The notes under the pieces: generated by a model
Told to the model about the DNA's origin: nothing
Seen by the model: only the letters and a program-made list of their open reading frames with translations
The model's database searches: none
Part shown: positions 1 through 12,900 of the stretch, piece by piece
Layout: every line of letters starts with the position of its first letter
Numbering within the stretch: position 1 is the stretch's first letter
NCBI RefSeq assembly: GCF_001625195.1
Contig: NC_054391.1
Span: 5,405,157 to 5,469,156, forward strand
DNA length: 64,000 nucleotides
From: Drechmeria coniospora
Lineage: Eukaryota > Ascomycota > Sordariomycetes > Hypocreales > Ophiocordycipitaceae
Direction: 5' to 3'
Position numbers and translations under genes: made by a program

Positions 1-3000
1 GCCCTGGCCTGTGCTCGCCGCGAGCATGGCATGTGAAAGTCGGTACCTGCTCGCAGCCCAAGATGCCGCGACCAGGCACTAGCGGTGCGGTATTCCATGG
101 CAAGTACTGTACAAGCAAGTACTCCGTGCATGCAAGTACTTGAGTACCTACTACTTACTTACATACAAGTACGTGCCTGGGTACTGAAAGGGAACGGAGG
201 AGCACCGAGTGCCGCGGAGCGCTCGCTCGTCTTTCTGGGCTCGAGGCGCCCGCCTTCTTAGCCCTTGTTCGTGGACAACGGACGGAGGATAACGGCAGGG
301 TTGATAGGAGGCAAGTAAGTACATGTACGTCGTGCAAGTAATTAGTACATGTACGTACATACTTACAGTACTCGAACATGTACGTACAGCACTCTCACAC
401 GCAAGTACAGGTACATATACAAGTACTTGCAGGTGCGCTTGAGCCTAGGTACAGTACTGTATCTCTGCTCAGAGGCACCGGTGCGTGTACAAGTGCGGCA
501 AGTACATGGGCCGCGGACGGAAAGTACACCCACCCTCGACGACTGTACTTGTACATGCGATGGGTGCGTGTGCCCGCATGCGCCGCCGGTATCGTTCTGC
601 GGGTGCAAGTACCCTGGTACGCAGACGGGCATGCGCTGTACTTGCGCGCTTGTACTCGTACGCATGCGCAAGTGCTGGCGTCCAAATCAAGCGTGCTGTG
701 CTCCGAATTGCCGCCTACGGACGACACCGGCGCTCTTGCACGTGTTCTGACTGCTAGGTGCACAGTACTTACTGTAGATGTAAGTAAGCAGGCGTGCACC
801 CGTTCATTTGCATGCACTGCACAGTACGGCAAGGGCATGCACGTCCAGGGCGGGGGCCGACAGTGACAGGCCCCTCTTGCCCCTGTCGTGGGCTCAGGAC
901 GCAGCAAGCCCCGTCGCCCGACCCTGTTGTCATCGACGGCTGGTTCCCACCACCCTACCCACCGGAGCTCCTCTCCACCGGAGCTCTCCTCCCTCCTCCA
1001 CCAGCTGCCTGCCGACAAACTGGCCGCCCAGTACCCACCGGCCGCGGCGGAGCGACCGACTCCCAGCACCGTTGCACATGCACTGTGCTACGGACCAGCT
1101 GCGGCGCATGTCCGGTTCCTGGCATGTGAAGATTGATTGCTCGCCATTCGACCCAGCCGCCACAAGCACGGGTTCGGACTAGTGACGTCCTGGTGGGCCA
1201 TGCCGCATCTGCCGTTAGTGGTGCCAAGTACATGCCCATGTACGGAGCAAGTACATGCAAGTAATTACAGTACGGAGCAGTTGTACTTGCATGCAAGTGC
1301 AAGTACTGTACTCCGTAGACGTACAACCACACTTGCAACTAGTACAACTACCTACTAGTAGTACTGTACGCTACAGCACAGTAATAGCACCCAGCGTGCC
1401 ACATGAGCACACCTGCTCAAGGTCCTGGATTTTTCGCCCATGCCAACGCGCCCACCAAATGCCTGGTACCTGCCATGGATGCATGTACAAGTATCCGTAC
1501 TTTTACGGAGTACTGATTAGCATGTTGTGCACCTGCTTCCACCCAAGTGTACCAGGTGGCTTCCGCAGTGTCCGCACGTGCAAGCATGTGTACTGTACGC
1601 GATGCATGCGTACACGTAATGCTCCGTGCTGCATAATACAGCAGGACAAGCAGGTGCTCATGCTGGTAGGTGTCCAGTGTTCCGTACACCACACCTGCAT
1701 ACCTGCCAGAGTGCGACATGTACCGAGGGACGAGAAAAAAAAAATAAAACCCTCCTTCTGCGGCCTGGGAGGGACATGGGCTTCCGGTCGGTGTGCCACA
1801 CCCACGGCCGCAACTTGTCGCATTGGCTGGCCGTGGCCTGACAGGCGTCGTTCCAATCTGGCCAGTGCCCCGGGCCACGGCTGTGTCGTCGGCGGCAGGT
1901 CGTCGGATGGGGTGCTTGTGGACGGGAAAGCTGCTGCGCGCAGCCAAACTCGTGGCAGACAAAGCAAGCAGATGTCGGTGCGCTGTGTCATGTTTGCGTG
2001 CGGTGGGGGAAAGGGAGAGAGATGTCGCACATGTAATTACAAGTAATACTGTATGGAGTACGGAGTAAGTACAGTACAGTACCTGCACCTACCTACCTAC
2101 CTGTACATGTACGCGCCCAAAGGCGTGCTCGCAAGTACATGTGCTAGCGGTACCTGCGCGGCCATGTCCAGCTCGAGGCGGTAAGCAACCGGAAGGTACA
2201 CGCACTGTACCTGCCGCATACCGCCGTGTACCGGTCCCGCGCTCCGGGCGCCGTACACGTACATGTACCTGCCAGCCGCTTTGATTCGGTGCCTGGTTGC
2301 GTGGGCGCGCAGCTGCGTGGCGTGCCATCCATCATCCGAAACAATGCGGCGATGCAGCACAACAATTCGGAAGCCACCTGTGCTTGGGCATGCTGGCACC
2401 GCATCTTCTCTTCTCGTACCCGACGGGGAAGGGGGGTTCTTATCGCACGCGGCCGAGCAGGCAAATCAACATCTTTTGCTTCCGGCCGCCTTCCATGGTG
2501 ATTCGTGACCGACGACCTCGCCACCGTCCGTCCCCCCTTTCCACCCTCTCGCATGCTGCAAGGTTCACGAAACAGGTGCTGCTTCGTCCGCCCGCAGCCG
2601 CCATCGTCATGACTCTGCCCGTCCTGCGGCGTGGTGGAATCCGGCACCACCCCCGCTCCCCCCCCCTCCGCCGTCCTCGACACCGTACCATTCCCCCCCC
2701 CCTCGTGCCTCCTGCTGGCCGTCATGGTGGCGGCGTCGATGAAGCCGTGGCGTCAGCCGGAGCCAGGAGTCGTCGAGCAAGTAAGCAGTGAGCAGCGAGC
2801 GGCGAGCCGCGGGCCGGGTTGCCGCGTCGTTGCATCGTCATCATTCGCCATGCCGCGGGCGGCACGATGTCGCTCGCTCTTCCTCGCCTCCGTCCGTCCG
2901 TCGTCATTCTCGGATCGAGCACCGGACTGCGCAGTTCGGCGTCTCGTACGAAATCAACCTCTCGTGCGTGCCTAGGTGTGCGTGTGCGCAGGTGGCCATG

Positions 3001-5850
3001 AGGCCATCGCCCGCAGGGCCATCCGGCAACTGGACGACGTGCGGGTTGCATTGTCGGCTTCCGTCCTGAGTGCGCCCTGCATGCCTGTCCGAATGTTGGC
3101 TCGGGAGTGGACAAGAGGCAAAAGTCCGGTGGGATCCCTGCCCTGGCGTGCGAGTGCAAAGTACTGTGTGAGATTCGACGAGGACGAGGACAATTCGACG
3201 ACGGTGCTCCGTTGTCGTCGCCGGACGGTGCGCACCGTAATGGCACGCCCGTCTTTTTCCTTCTTGTTCGTGCACATGTACTGTACGGTGCTGTGCATGT
3301 ACTGTACGAGCAAGTACTGTACTTGCTTGCCTGCCTGCTCGTCCTCGTCGATCGGTGCATGCAGTAAGCAGCCACCCGCAAAAGGGCCCGGACGGTCGAA
3401 TCGCTTCACGAGCGTTGCAGCCGAGTATTTCGACTTGGCCATCGCCACCCTCCTCGGAGCTCGTGGTTTTCAAGCGGCACGGTATGGTGTGGTGTATTAC
3501 GGGCTCCTGCGAGGAATACTTACAACTATGCTGTACAATCATGTGCGCGGCCACTTTCGCCGCACGGTACTCTGTCCATGTCCATCGATTGTGCTTGCCT
3601 TGTCCTCGGCGTGAATCCCAACAGCGAGGAACAAGAAGGAAGGATGCCTCCCCCTCTTCGGAACATGTACAGTAAGTCGTTGTAATCATAATACGGCAGG
3701 TACAAGTACGGAGCATGGCAAGTGACCCTACACTTACTTGCATGTATACATACATGTGCAAGTAACAGGAATACTTACTTACATTGTCAAGTGCGAACGG
3801 CGTACGGCATCTTATTGCCACCCGGTGCAAGCACCTCAAGCACCTGCCATTGAACACTTTCCTGTACATGCAAGTACTCTGTACGTGCAGCGCACTGTAT
3901 GTGCGTCCATGTACTTGCATGTACTCGGCACGCCCACACGTGTACCTGACTACCCGAAGAAGCAGAGCTCCGTACCGCTTGGGGGCGTATCAATACCTGC
4001 GTGCACATAAAGGCCATTCGAATCCGTACCCGACGAGTACAGTACATGCATGTACAAGTTTCCGGTTCTCGTTAGGCTAAGAGTGATGAGCATACTTGTG
4101 CTCCGTACTCGTACTTGCAAGTACCTGTACTGTGCTGTACTTGCGACGCAGGGGACGATCGTCCTGAGGCAGGCCTACCCAAGTACTGTACTTGGGCTGG
4201 CCGTCAACGCCTCCAGTGACAGGCCCTTCGACCCACCGTGGTACGGGCACTGGCCACCGTCACATGCGAATCTCGAAGTGGATACTCCGTCCATCCACCC
4301 ACCCACCCATCCGATGGAATATCTTCATCCTCTTCCCTTATCTTCCTTTGCTTGCATAGCCAACAAATCTGGCCCAGTTCGAGCCAAGGTGCCGAGATGA
4401 CCGTATGACGGACGACGCAAGACGCACCAAAAGTCGCGCGAAGCAGAGCCATCTTGCTCGCGTCATTCGTGTGCCACAGACCCGTCCCTGTCCATGCCGT
4501 GTCCAGCGGCGCTTGCGGGACGAAGGCGACGACGTTTGTCCGCCATCAGCCTCCTACAGCCTAGTGGGTTACATTCATCGACTGATATACGGAGTACATC
4601 AACATGGACGCGTCTTCCGCGCACCCGCATCTCCGGGCTATAATACCTTTCCAAGGAGTTGTTGTTCTTCCCGCCTCACGGCTCGTATCCGGCTCGGGGC
4701 CGAGGGGGGGGAAGCAGCCTCGGAATGGACAGAGACCCAGATGACCCGACGGTGGTTGTTGTCTTGTCACTTCGGCTTCGCCTGCTCACGTGTCTGACGT
4801 CCATTTCAAGAGGGAGCAAGTGAGTATGCACTGTACAGCACTACGTACGTGCCGAGGACCTACTGCACACGTACATTACATTCACGTACGTGACCGACTT
4901 GCAGGTATTACCACCAGAGAGCATCAGTGGCATGTCTCTGCAACTTGTGACTACTTCTTGCAGTGCGAACAAGTACGGACCACGGACTACACTTGCATGC
5001 ATGCATGCTGTCTCGCATGCTTGCGTTCAGAGTACACCTCGACGCGTGCATGTAGCGGAACACCTACGGCACCGTGGCCAGTGGGCCTGTCGGCAGGCTG
5101 AGAACGCGAGGCACATGCATCCGGACGCGCCCGGCATGAGGCTTCCTTGGTCCTGTCGGGACCGCCTTGCTGCCGTCTCATGCCCGCCCGGCCCGTTCTT
5201 GTTTCTTGTTTCTTCTTCTTCATGGCTCGCACGTGGTCCTAGCAGCCTACCTATTGCAGCAGGGGTTCCGCTCGGTAGGGAATGCATGCTACTGATTCAG
5301 CCATCGTCAGACGGATCAGACACGACCGTTTGGTGTTCTCGTTGTGGCTGTTGTTGGCAACTGCTAGGCATCTACTCCGTACTCCGACGAGCGTCCGCCT
5401 ACATTGGGCGTGGAAGTGGTCAGCCAACAATCCGGACTTGGATCCCGTTGCAGGTGCCTTTACGCGACGCTCCCACTGAGGGTTGACGTATTGACGTCCG
5501 CATGGCCCCCAGAGTGCAGCCGACGACGGTTGCTTGCCGACAGAGCAGGCTGCGTCAAGATCAGCTCACTCGCTGCCACGTGTACCGACGTAACTGCTTC
5601 GTAGAGGGCATGCCGGCAATTTCACCAGACTTGCGGTCATTTTTCTCCTCCCCTTTACTGTAAAATTGGAGCGAGCAACTACTTACACGCCGCGGCAATT
5701 GCCATTGCCGCCTATATCGCCCTGAGCTGTTGCTGCCGGGCGATATTTCGTTGTCTGCGGCGTGTACTGTACTTGTGGTCTCTGCATCATCAAGGGGTAC
5801 CTTTGGATCACACTCGTCGAGGATGGGTTCAAGCTTATTCGAGGTGATGG
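1..5850. other. Gene-poor DNA rich in GTAC-type words
   Basis: I see no convincing gene here. Open frames on both strands are short, overlap each other and have the biased composition of repetitive DNA. The stretch is dominated by recurring short words such as AGTAC, TACTTGCA, GTACATG and TACGGAGTA, many of them palindromic or nearly so. One clear inverted repeat is at about 4178-4196, with 9-base arms around a single T. A GC-richer stretch at about 850-1190 and another at 1730-2030 also hold no recognisable protein. Confidence 0.6.
4178..4196. repeat. Perfect 9-base inverted repeat
   Basis: Arms cccaagtac and gtacttggg flank one central T, a clean example of the GTAC-centred palindromes scattered through the non-coding DNA of this window. 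Confidence 0.7.
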
Positions 5851-5854
5851 TTGT

Positions 5855-6984
5855 CTAAAGGACTATGCATCCAAGGTATTTTCGACCGAGGTGCAGAGCC
5901 ATCCATCTCGGTACCTCTCGCAACCGCGATGCTGACTGGTGCCAGTTCTGCGGCACGGTGGTACTGGCGTGCTCGGCTTGCATCCGGTTGGACCAACGCG
6001 TGGTCAAGCAATTGTCAATGCTCGATCTTTCCAAGGCATCAATCCATTTCAAATGAAGTAAGCAGAGCATGAATACCACATACAACACGACGTCAACAAA
6101 CAATATCAAAGGTCGGGCAACACCACTCTCGAAACAATCGACAAAGGATGTAGACAAGAGCCTGCGAGTTCGGAACTACCAGGCCCCCATATCCTCTCAT
6201 GCCACTGCGGGAATCTGCGGGTAGAGCTTGATGTCTCCATCGGTGACAAGGAAGCAAAGGAGGACAACTGCAGCTTATGAGTGCGAGTAAGCTCCACCCC
6301 TGCGCAAGGAGTATGCCGAGTATGTACTCGATATGACGTCTCGACGAGATGCCTACATTGGAGTGTGTCCAGCACAGGACCGAGCAAGGGTCTACGGTAG
6401 GGAGTACAGCTTTGAATACTGTGGCATTCAAGACGAGTCGACGGGCCGTAGGTCGAGCAGCACAGTCTAGTGCCAAACCTGCGGCGTCTTTGTTCTTGGT
6501 GCCTTGTACGGACCGCCCGCCCATCGGCATCTTCGACAAGCTCGCGCCCGAGGGAAGGGCGCATGCGCTTCAATAATACCACGAGAATATGAGCTCGCTG
6601 CCGCTCAACGTCCGGGCCTTGAAAGGGTTTCGATTTCGGCTTTCTAAAGGCATTCAGAAGACGGACGAGGGCACAGAGGGCTATGCACAGCCACTTGAGC
6701 CGTGGCGAGGAGGTGATTTGATACAGGGTAAGCCAACTTGCTAGTGAAAGATATGCGTTGTGGTACCCAATGGGAGGTGGAAATAAAGAGAAAAGGGGGC
6801 TAATAATGGTCAACAGACGCTTGTGTTCATGCTCGTAATGTACATGTATGTATGCAAGTACGTAGTAAAATGTCTGTGTGAGGGTGCCAACGAGGAGGAC
6901 CATTCGTCGCATTCTCGGATTTGGTACGAAATCCAACCCTAGTAGTTTACGAGTCCAGGTGGTGCATCTAGCTACGACAACCAT
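5855..6984 (-). pseudogene. Possible relic of a membrane-protein gene
   Basis: Overlapping minus-strand frames carry protein-like but disconnected segments. From 6984 down there is a hydrophobic, possibly membrane-spanning stretch (around LLTIISPLFSLFPPP and WLCIALCALVRLLNAFRK). From about 6540 down another frame looks more natural, and from about 6157 to 5855 a third has the hydrophobic segment LILFVDVVLYVVFMLCLLHL. No set of introns joined these for me into one frame. I take it as a decayed or multi-exon gene of unknown identity; chance open frames remain possible. Confidence 0.25.
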
Positions 6985-6989
6985 TTGTC

Positions 6990-7700
6990 AACGTTGTGCA
7001 ACCTCCCAAGTAGCCGACTTTGGGGTGGGAATTTCCCAGCATGTCGATGCCGCCTGCGGATCCGTCGTTTCCACAATGCCGATACCTTGTGCCAAACTCC
7101 CAAGCCTGTCCCGACAAGGGCCTTGTCGTTGACAATGAACAATGCACCTACGCAACTTGCATGTGCATGTGCCCCTCATGGCTTGCGCTTGGCTCGATGA
7201 CAACTCGGCAATTGTTCGACGCTTCTTTTACTGTCAGACTGCCCGCTGATGTCGAAATGATGGAGCCGCCAGCGTAGGCTGGTTCGTTGGCAAGCCGGTC
7301 TTTCTTGTCTCGCTTGACAGACGCCACCTAGCGTTGAATTCAGATGGAGCTTGTTGCTCAGCGGTTTGATGACGTCGTCTGCAGGGTTCGATGGTGACCT
7401 TTCCGGAGCGCAACTGTCTGAACGTCGTCAATCCACGCCGCCATCAAACTGTGCTCCGATCTCTCAACCATGCCATGGCCGAACCAGGGTGAGGTTATGA
7501 TAACCGTGCACTAACGGAAGGAACCCTATTTTCTTGCAAAGTAGGCGTCAGCGTTGCGCCACGGAGGTTACGTCTCGATAGCAAGGCCATGCCGGAGTCA
7601 GGAATGATGGCGTCGGCAGCAATTCATGCTCGAACTTGAGTGTATTGGAACTGCATCTGCCGTTCATCGGCCACTTGGAGGGTCGCCGAGAGCGTGGAAG
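6990..7700. other. Intergenic, no feature seen
   Basis: I see no gene, RNA or repeat array here. It ends at the TATA box of the gene that starts at 7774. Confidence 0.5.
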
Positions 7701-7707
7701 GAAAAGG

Positions 7708-7714
7708 TATATAG
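7708..7714 (+). promoter_or_regulatory. TATA box
   Basis: TATATAG lies 60 bp before the ATG at 7774, a spacing that fits a short leader. It supports 7774 over the in-frame ATG at 7879 as the first start. Confidence 0.5.
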
Positions 7715-7773
7715 AGTACAGCAGCATTCGGATGAGACTGCTAACCCGACATCCTGCCACCAAGTCATCCACC

Positions 7774-8685
7774 ATGAGCACAACTCGGTCCCCATTCGGC
7801 TTTCGCCTTGAACCGAGCACGCAAACGTCGAGACAGCATCCCACGAGCGGCTACCTGCTGGCGCATGTTCCGGTGACCATGTCGGACGACGACAAGACGC
7901 TCAGCGAGACCATCATCGAGGGAGCGACGGCCATGGAGAAATGCAAGGTGATGGAGCCCATCGCGGCCGAGGTGAAGAGCCTCGTGAACGAATACGGTGA
8001 GGTGATTGACGGCATCGGCACCGTCTTTGCCGTCGTGGACGTCTTCTGGAACATTTATTCGAGCATGGAAAAGGCCGAGGATCCCGCCCAGCAGCAGGCC
8101 ATGGTGCAGCAGATCACTCGCGCTGGTGCGTTGCCCTGCGTCGTTGCTCTTTCCTCTCCGTTGCTCCTTTCTCCGTTGCTCCTTCCTCTCCATTGCTCCA
8201 TCCCCCCATCTCTCTTTCCTCCCTTGTCCCTTGCGCCTTCCCTCTCCCCGCGCCAATGCGAGCAAGGGAAACCCGGGCCGATAGATGGGCCGGCGGCTGA
8301 TGCATCATGTGGCGGCGAAACAGTCGACGGCATGATTACGCGGGCAACGGCCGAGATCAAGCACCACACCAACCAGAAAGAGGTCTCGGCCGCCGTCATC
8401 GCCGTCAACGCCGTCATGATCCTCTATCGCAACCTGCAGGGCGTCGTGCGGTGCAAGTTCACCATGGACAAGTGGCGGCGCGGCATGACCAAGGCCGTCG
8501 TCGACGAGGCCATGTACGAGATGACGCGCCTCGTCGGGGTCTGGGTCCTCGTCGTCCGCGGCTTCGAGCGCATGAGCGACCTCTCCTACTCGCCCGGCAT
8601 CGTCCACTTTCACGTCGGCGGTCACGGTCGGCCCGAGTTCACCAAGTCCGGCACGCAAGACTTGCGCACTCGGCTCGGCACTTGA
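7774..8685 (+). CDS. Hypothetical alpha-helical protein, two exons
   Basis: I do not recognise this protein. The model is exon 1 7774-8125 and exon 2 8324-8685, giving 237 residues. The start ACCATGA at 7774 is in good context behind a TATA box; a second in-frame ATG at 7879 (MSDDDKTLSE) could also serve and would remove a 35-residue lead that is rich in Ser, Thr, Pro and Arg. The 198-nt intron begins GTGCGT and ends CAG, has a CTGAT branch-like site, and is filled with a CT-rich tract that would otherwise read as low-complexity protein. Both flanking exons read as amphipathic helices (for example EVKSLVNEYGEVIDGIGTVF and ATAEIKHHTNQKEVSAAVIA). There is no signal peptide. The intron is a multiple of three with no stop, so retention would not break the frame. 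Confidence 0.6.
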   Translation: MSTTRSPFGFRLEPSTQTSRQHPTSGYLLAHVPVTMSDDDKTLSETIIEGATAMEKCKVMEPIAAEVKSLVNEYGEVIDGIGTVFAVVDVFWNIYSSMEKAEDPAQQQAMVQQITRAGALPCVVALSSPLLLSPLLLPLHCSIPPSLFPPLSLAPSLSPRQCEQGKPGPIDGPAADASCGGETVDGMITRATAEIKHHTNQKEVSAAVIAVNAVMILYRNLQGVVRCKFTMDKWRRGMTKAVVDEAMYEMTRLVGVWVLVVRGFERMSDLSYSPGIVHFHVGGHGRPEFTKSGTQDLRTRLGT

Positions 8686-8763
8686 AGAGGGGCAAAGTTT
8701 TCATTGGCACTCGGGTGCTTGGTATCATATGCATGGCAAAAAATGGCAAATCAGCTCCCCCTT

Positions 8764-9853
8764 TCACTCGCTCAATTCCGCGCGCCAGCTCCCGAACGGC
8801 AACTCTCCGATCCAGACGGGGTTCAGTCGAGTCTCGCAGTTTTTCATGCCCGTCGAGGTCACGATGGGGGAGTACCGTAGGAAGAGGCCGGAGCCCGCGT
8901 GGCGGACGCGCATGCGGACGGCTGCGACGTGGGTTAGCGAGAGAGGAGCCGGCGGCGAGGTGGAAGGTGTGCCAAAGAACGGCAGACTTGCTCTTGAGAA
9001 TGGCATGGTCGCAGAGCGAATGACCAGCAAACAGGCTCGAGGTGCGCATCGGCTTGTACAGCAGCTTGAGCTTGGACAGGGTCCGCAGCGGTACCTCGAC
9101 CGCTCCCCCGAAGACGTCGGCGATGTTGACGGCGACGGTGGCGGACTCTCCGCGGCCGAGGTGAGGGAAAAGATCAACCTGCCGTTGACCACCGACATCG
9201 GCGACGAGCTGACCGAGAGCGTCGGCGCCGGCTTCGTCGGCCACCTCCACGTCAAAGATGAGCTCGTCGACGGCAACCTCGGAGCCCGGGGCGGCTTCCT
9301 GCAGCGGGCTGCATTGCATTTCCATGGATCTGCTGCCGCACTCGAACTGCCGACACTGGCTGGTGGCCAGCACGCTCTGGACGTGGCGGCAGTCGAAGCC
9401 TCGGATGCATCCCCAAATCTTGACCGAGTCGGCACAGGTCCGCGACCTTCGTCGGAGCCTGCTCGAGGTTGGCGTCGCATCTGAGGCGCGCGCTCGCGGT
9501 CAGCACGGACGCTCGTACGCACGGTGGCGAGCGGCGAGTCGAGAGAGGCAGGCGAGCCGTCGCGTACCTGATTCGCCGGCGCCGATGCCGGAGCGGGAAC
9601 GGAAGAAGGCCTTGAGGCCGGGGACGCAGCCATAGATCTCGGCGTCCAGCGCCTTGCCACCCGAATATTGGGTGAGCATCTCGAGCTGGCCGGCGTCTGT
9701 CGGACAGGCGACCGCCTCTCTAGGGTCGAGGACGAAGGCATCCTTGACGTCCTCGCCCCATCCGGCACGCCGTTGGACGGCCGGGTCGAGGTCGCTTCGA
9801 CTCGCGTCGCATGCTCGCACGAGAAAGGGAACGAGCAGGGCAAGGGATCGCAT
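8764..9853 (-). CDS. Secreted Cys-containing protein, three exons, unknown function
   Basis: Not a family I recognise. The model is exon 1 9853-9568, exon 2 9480-8992, exon 3 8921-8764, giving 310 residues. The start is chosen at MRSLALLVPFLV, a plausible signal peptide; the open frame extends 27 codons upstream into poor sequence. Intron 1 (9567-9481, 87 nt) has CAG before GTACGC, a CTGAC branch and a CAG end. Intron 2 (8991-8922, 70 nt) is inferred as GC-AG: GCAAGT donor, CTAAC branch, CGCAG end. It restores the frame to a natural C-terminus ending ELPFGSWRAELSE. The mature part has a cluster of cysteines around residues 110-150 (WGCIRGFDC, SQCRQFECG), suggesting disulfides. The weaker alternative donor GTCATT would also keep the frame. 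Confidence 0.6.
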
Positions 9854-9993
9854 CTCGAAGGCGACAACTTCCGCGTTGGCCTTGGCTGGAGGAGGACGGG
9901 GCGGGTCTCGCTGGCCCTTGGGCGGTCGTTGCAAGGGGGAGCGGGCGGGTGAGCGTGTGCCGTCGCGCTTCCGATGCGGTCGATTCCCCGGAC

Positions 9994-9999
9994 TTTATA
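9994..9999 (-). promoter_or_regulatory. TATA box for the secreted protein gene
   Basis: TATAAA on the minus strand lies about 140 bp before the ATG at 9853. Confidence 0.4.
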
Positions 10000-12900
10000 C
10001 CGATGGATGGACACGGGTCGCACTGCCGACGTAGGGGCACGCCGCCCTCGGCGGCGGCGGCGGCGGGGAAAGCCGAGCAACGAACGATACGAGGCCGACG
10101 ACGGATGACTCCTGCCAGGCGTGCAGGATTCCTGGGTGAAGGAGAGGGAAAGGAATCCGACGAAGCGACTTGCCCGCGCAGCCACGGCACGCACGACGGC
10201 TCTCATCTCATTTCGGCGCCCCGCCGCCAGGCTGAGCAGAGGATTCGCACAACCAAACGGCCGACGCCATGGGGTGCATGCGAACCCGACGGAGGTGGAG
10301 AGAGGAGAGCGGCAGATTCGCCTCGGAGGCTTGCCCTTGCCATGGGAACTCCTTTGCGGGTAGGAGTCCAACGTGCTCGACGTTGATGTCACGCCGCCCC
10401 TGCGATGCGCAGAGGATCAGGGCTCGAGGACGATTGCGGGGCAAACTCGGGAAGGATACAGCTTCGAACGAGGTCGGTCGCGCGGTGCAAGGAAGACATG
10501 ACGAGGTGTCCTTGCCGGCATAAGTACAGCACATGCACATGCACCACCATGCACCTACTATCAGCAAGGAGCTGTAAGTACTTGCACATGTACGGAGCAC
10601 ACCTACACCCATGCATGTGTATACTTGGTCCTTGCTAATAGCAGGAGTACACGTACTGTACGTGTGCTTGCTGGAGCGAGCAAGCACAGGTGTGCATTAC
10701 GTACAGCGCGCAAAGGAGCCTCGATGTAACGGAATCGGCCCATGATTTTTCAAGGATGACCAAAGAAAAATATACGTACGTGGACACACCGAAAGCATCT
10801 TGCATGGATGGACTGGATCGAAATCCCGGTCGACGATACGAACTGCCCCTATAGTACATGCAAGCACTTGCTTATATGCACAGGTGCATCACCGGTATTC
10901 CTGCGCAGCTCTGCATCGCATGGACGCACGGCCAGCATCTGTCTCGACGGGCAGGCAGAGACAAGATGGGAACGGATGATGCGCACGCAGGCACATGGAA
11001 AATACGAACAAGACGCAGATGCTTACGGCGGACGACAAGTGAGAGAGTATGTGCTTCAACGCGTTCGGATCGTCGCACGCGTGCTCATGGCAAAGCAGCA
11101 TGCGTGTCTGCACACTACATATATGTGAATGGACAACACAGCACATCTACGGGACATGTACGGAGCAAGGACTGTACATGCACAAGTGCAGGACGGAGCA
11201 CTCCGTACAGGATGTGCGCTTGGCCGCCGCTCCGCTCTCCGCAGATTCCCGATCCCCACCACGGAACAGATGCGATCTACGCCATGCGGCCGGCCAGGCT
11301 CAAGAGGAGGCGCACTGCGTCCTCGGGCTCGCAACCCACCGTCCTAGGCGTGCACGCATCGTCAGCAGGACGCAACGGCTCCTCTGCCTTTGTCGCCGTC
11401 GAGCGAGGCGAGGATGGTCCGCGTCACGTATCGACGTGATGGGTATTACTCGTGTCCAGCAAAGGAACGGCCGTCGGCATTTCTAGTTGTACAATACCCA
11501 CAAGGACGCCGGCTGCAAAGGATGCCAGTAGGTACTTGCAAGTACATGTAAGTGTACAAGGAGTTGGAAGTACGGAGTACTTGTGCTGTATTTGCGTACT
11601 TGGAGTTGTACTTACGTCGGCTTGTAATAAGTACGTACTCTGTACAGTAATTACTCCGTTGTTGGACTGGTAATTACGTACTTGGGACTTGTGCGCAGTG
11701 TTGGTACTAAATATAGTGTTTCCACCACGGTAACTTACGGAGCCCAGCGCAGATACTGCAAGTACGGAATACAGTAATTAATAATACAGCAAGTACTTCT
11801 TACCTAAGCACTTGATACGTACTGAAATACTTACATGTACAGTAAAAGCACGAGCGTAGCAAACACATCAAATTTATTCCTACTCCCTACAACCAACTAC
11901 TTACACGCACAAGTACTGTACTTACCACGACTCCATTCATGGGCAAAACTGCCTGTTTTGCATTGCAATTCGGCACTTGGCACTCTCTACGTGCACCCCG
12001 TAAGTACGGGGGGAAAGCCCACACCCCAATGGGACGGCCGCCACGGGCTGGCGCACAATGACAAGGAGAAGATGCTGCGTGCCTGTCCACGCACAGTGTA
12101 CGAGCTCACCCAGGTGCGGGTACTAAGGTACTGGTGCTGTACGTGAGCCTGTAGCAGAGGCGTGGTACACTTGCGACGACGGCACGCACAAGCACCGGCA
12201 CATTTGCTGGTGAGGTTCCAAGTGCAGGCCACGGCGCCGCGAGAAGCGATGAGGATTCGGTTTACTCGTGCCGATGACGTACGGAGCGCAGTATACCGTA
12301 CTGTACAAGTAGATACGCGTGCATGCATGCTCGAGCACATGTATCACACAATGCAACACAGTACTGTTCAAGTCTTACTTAAACAAGTACAAAATAATTA
12401 CTTCATTCACTACACCCTATTAGCAAGCACACACAACAGCCCTAATATTCATTTTCTATTATATTTAAATTATAATCATAATATACATGCGCTATATATG
12501 GACGTAAAAATAATAGACTGATTCCAGTAGATGCTTGAGGTGTAATTATTTGTGTTTCTTGAGAGCCTACATAGACTTGATATCTTCTTGCTACCTTAGA
12601 GCTGCTCTCCTGTTTCTGGGATTTTTTTGGTTAAGCAGTACCTAAGTGAGCTGCTGATGGCCCTTGTCGGTACCTGGTCCACATTGGTTATTTACCACAA
12701 GGCACAGTACTTACTGTACATCGCATGCAGGTGCAATTCATAGGAAGCAATCAATACAAGCGAGCACGATACCTTGACTAATAAATGGCCAAGACTCCAA
12801 GGGATGCGGCCGAATCCTTTCATTACCCTTGCAGTTCGGGGAACCAATACCCAAAATACCTGCGTGGGAGGGGCATGTCGCATCACTCTTCCGGGCCGTC

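Noticed and set aside
8922..10392. Upper part of a 542-codon minus-strand frame
   Set aside because: Ser/Pro/Arg-rich and incoherent. Only its last 52 codons, after the GC-AG intron, read as protein and are used as exon 3 of the secreted Cys protein.
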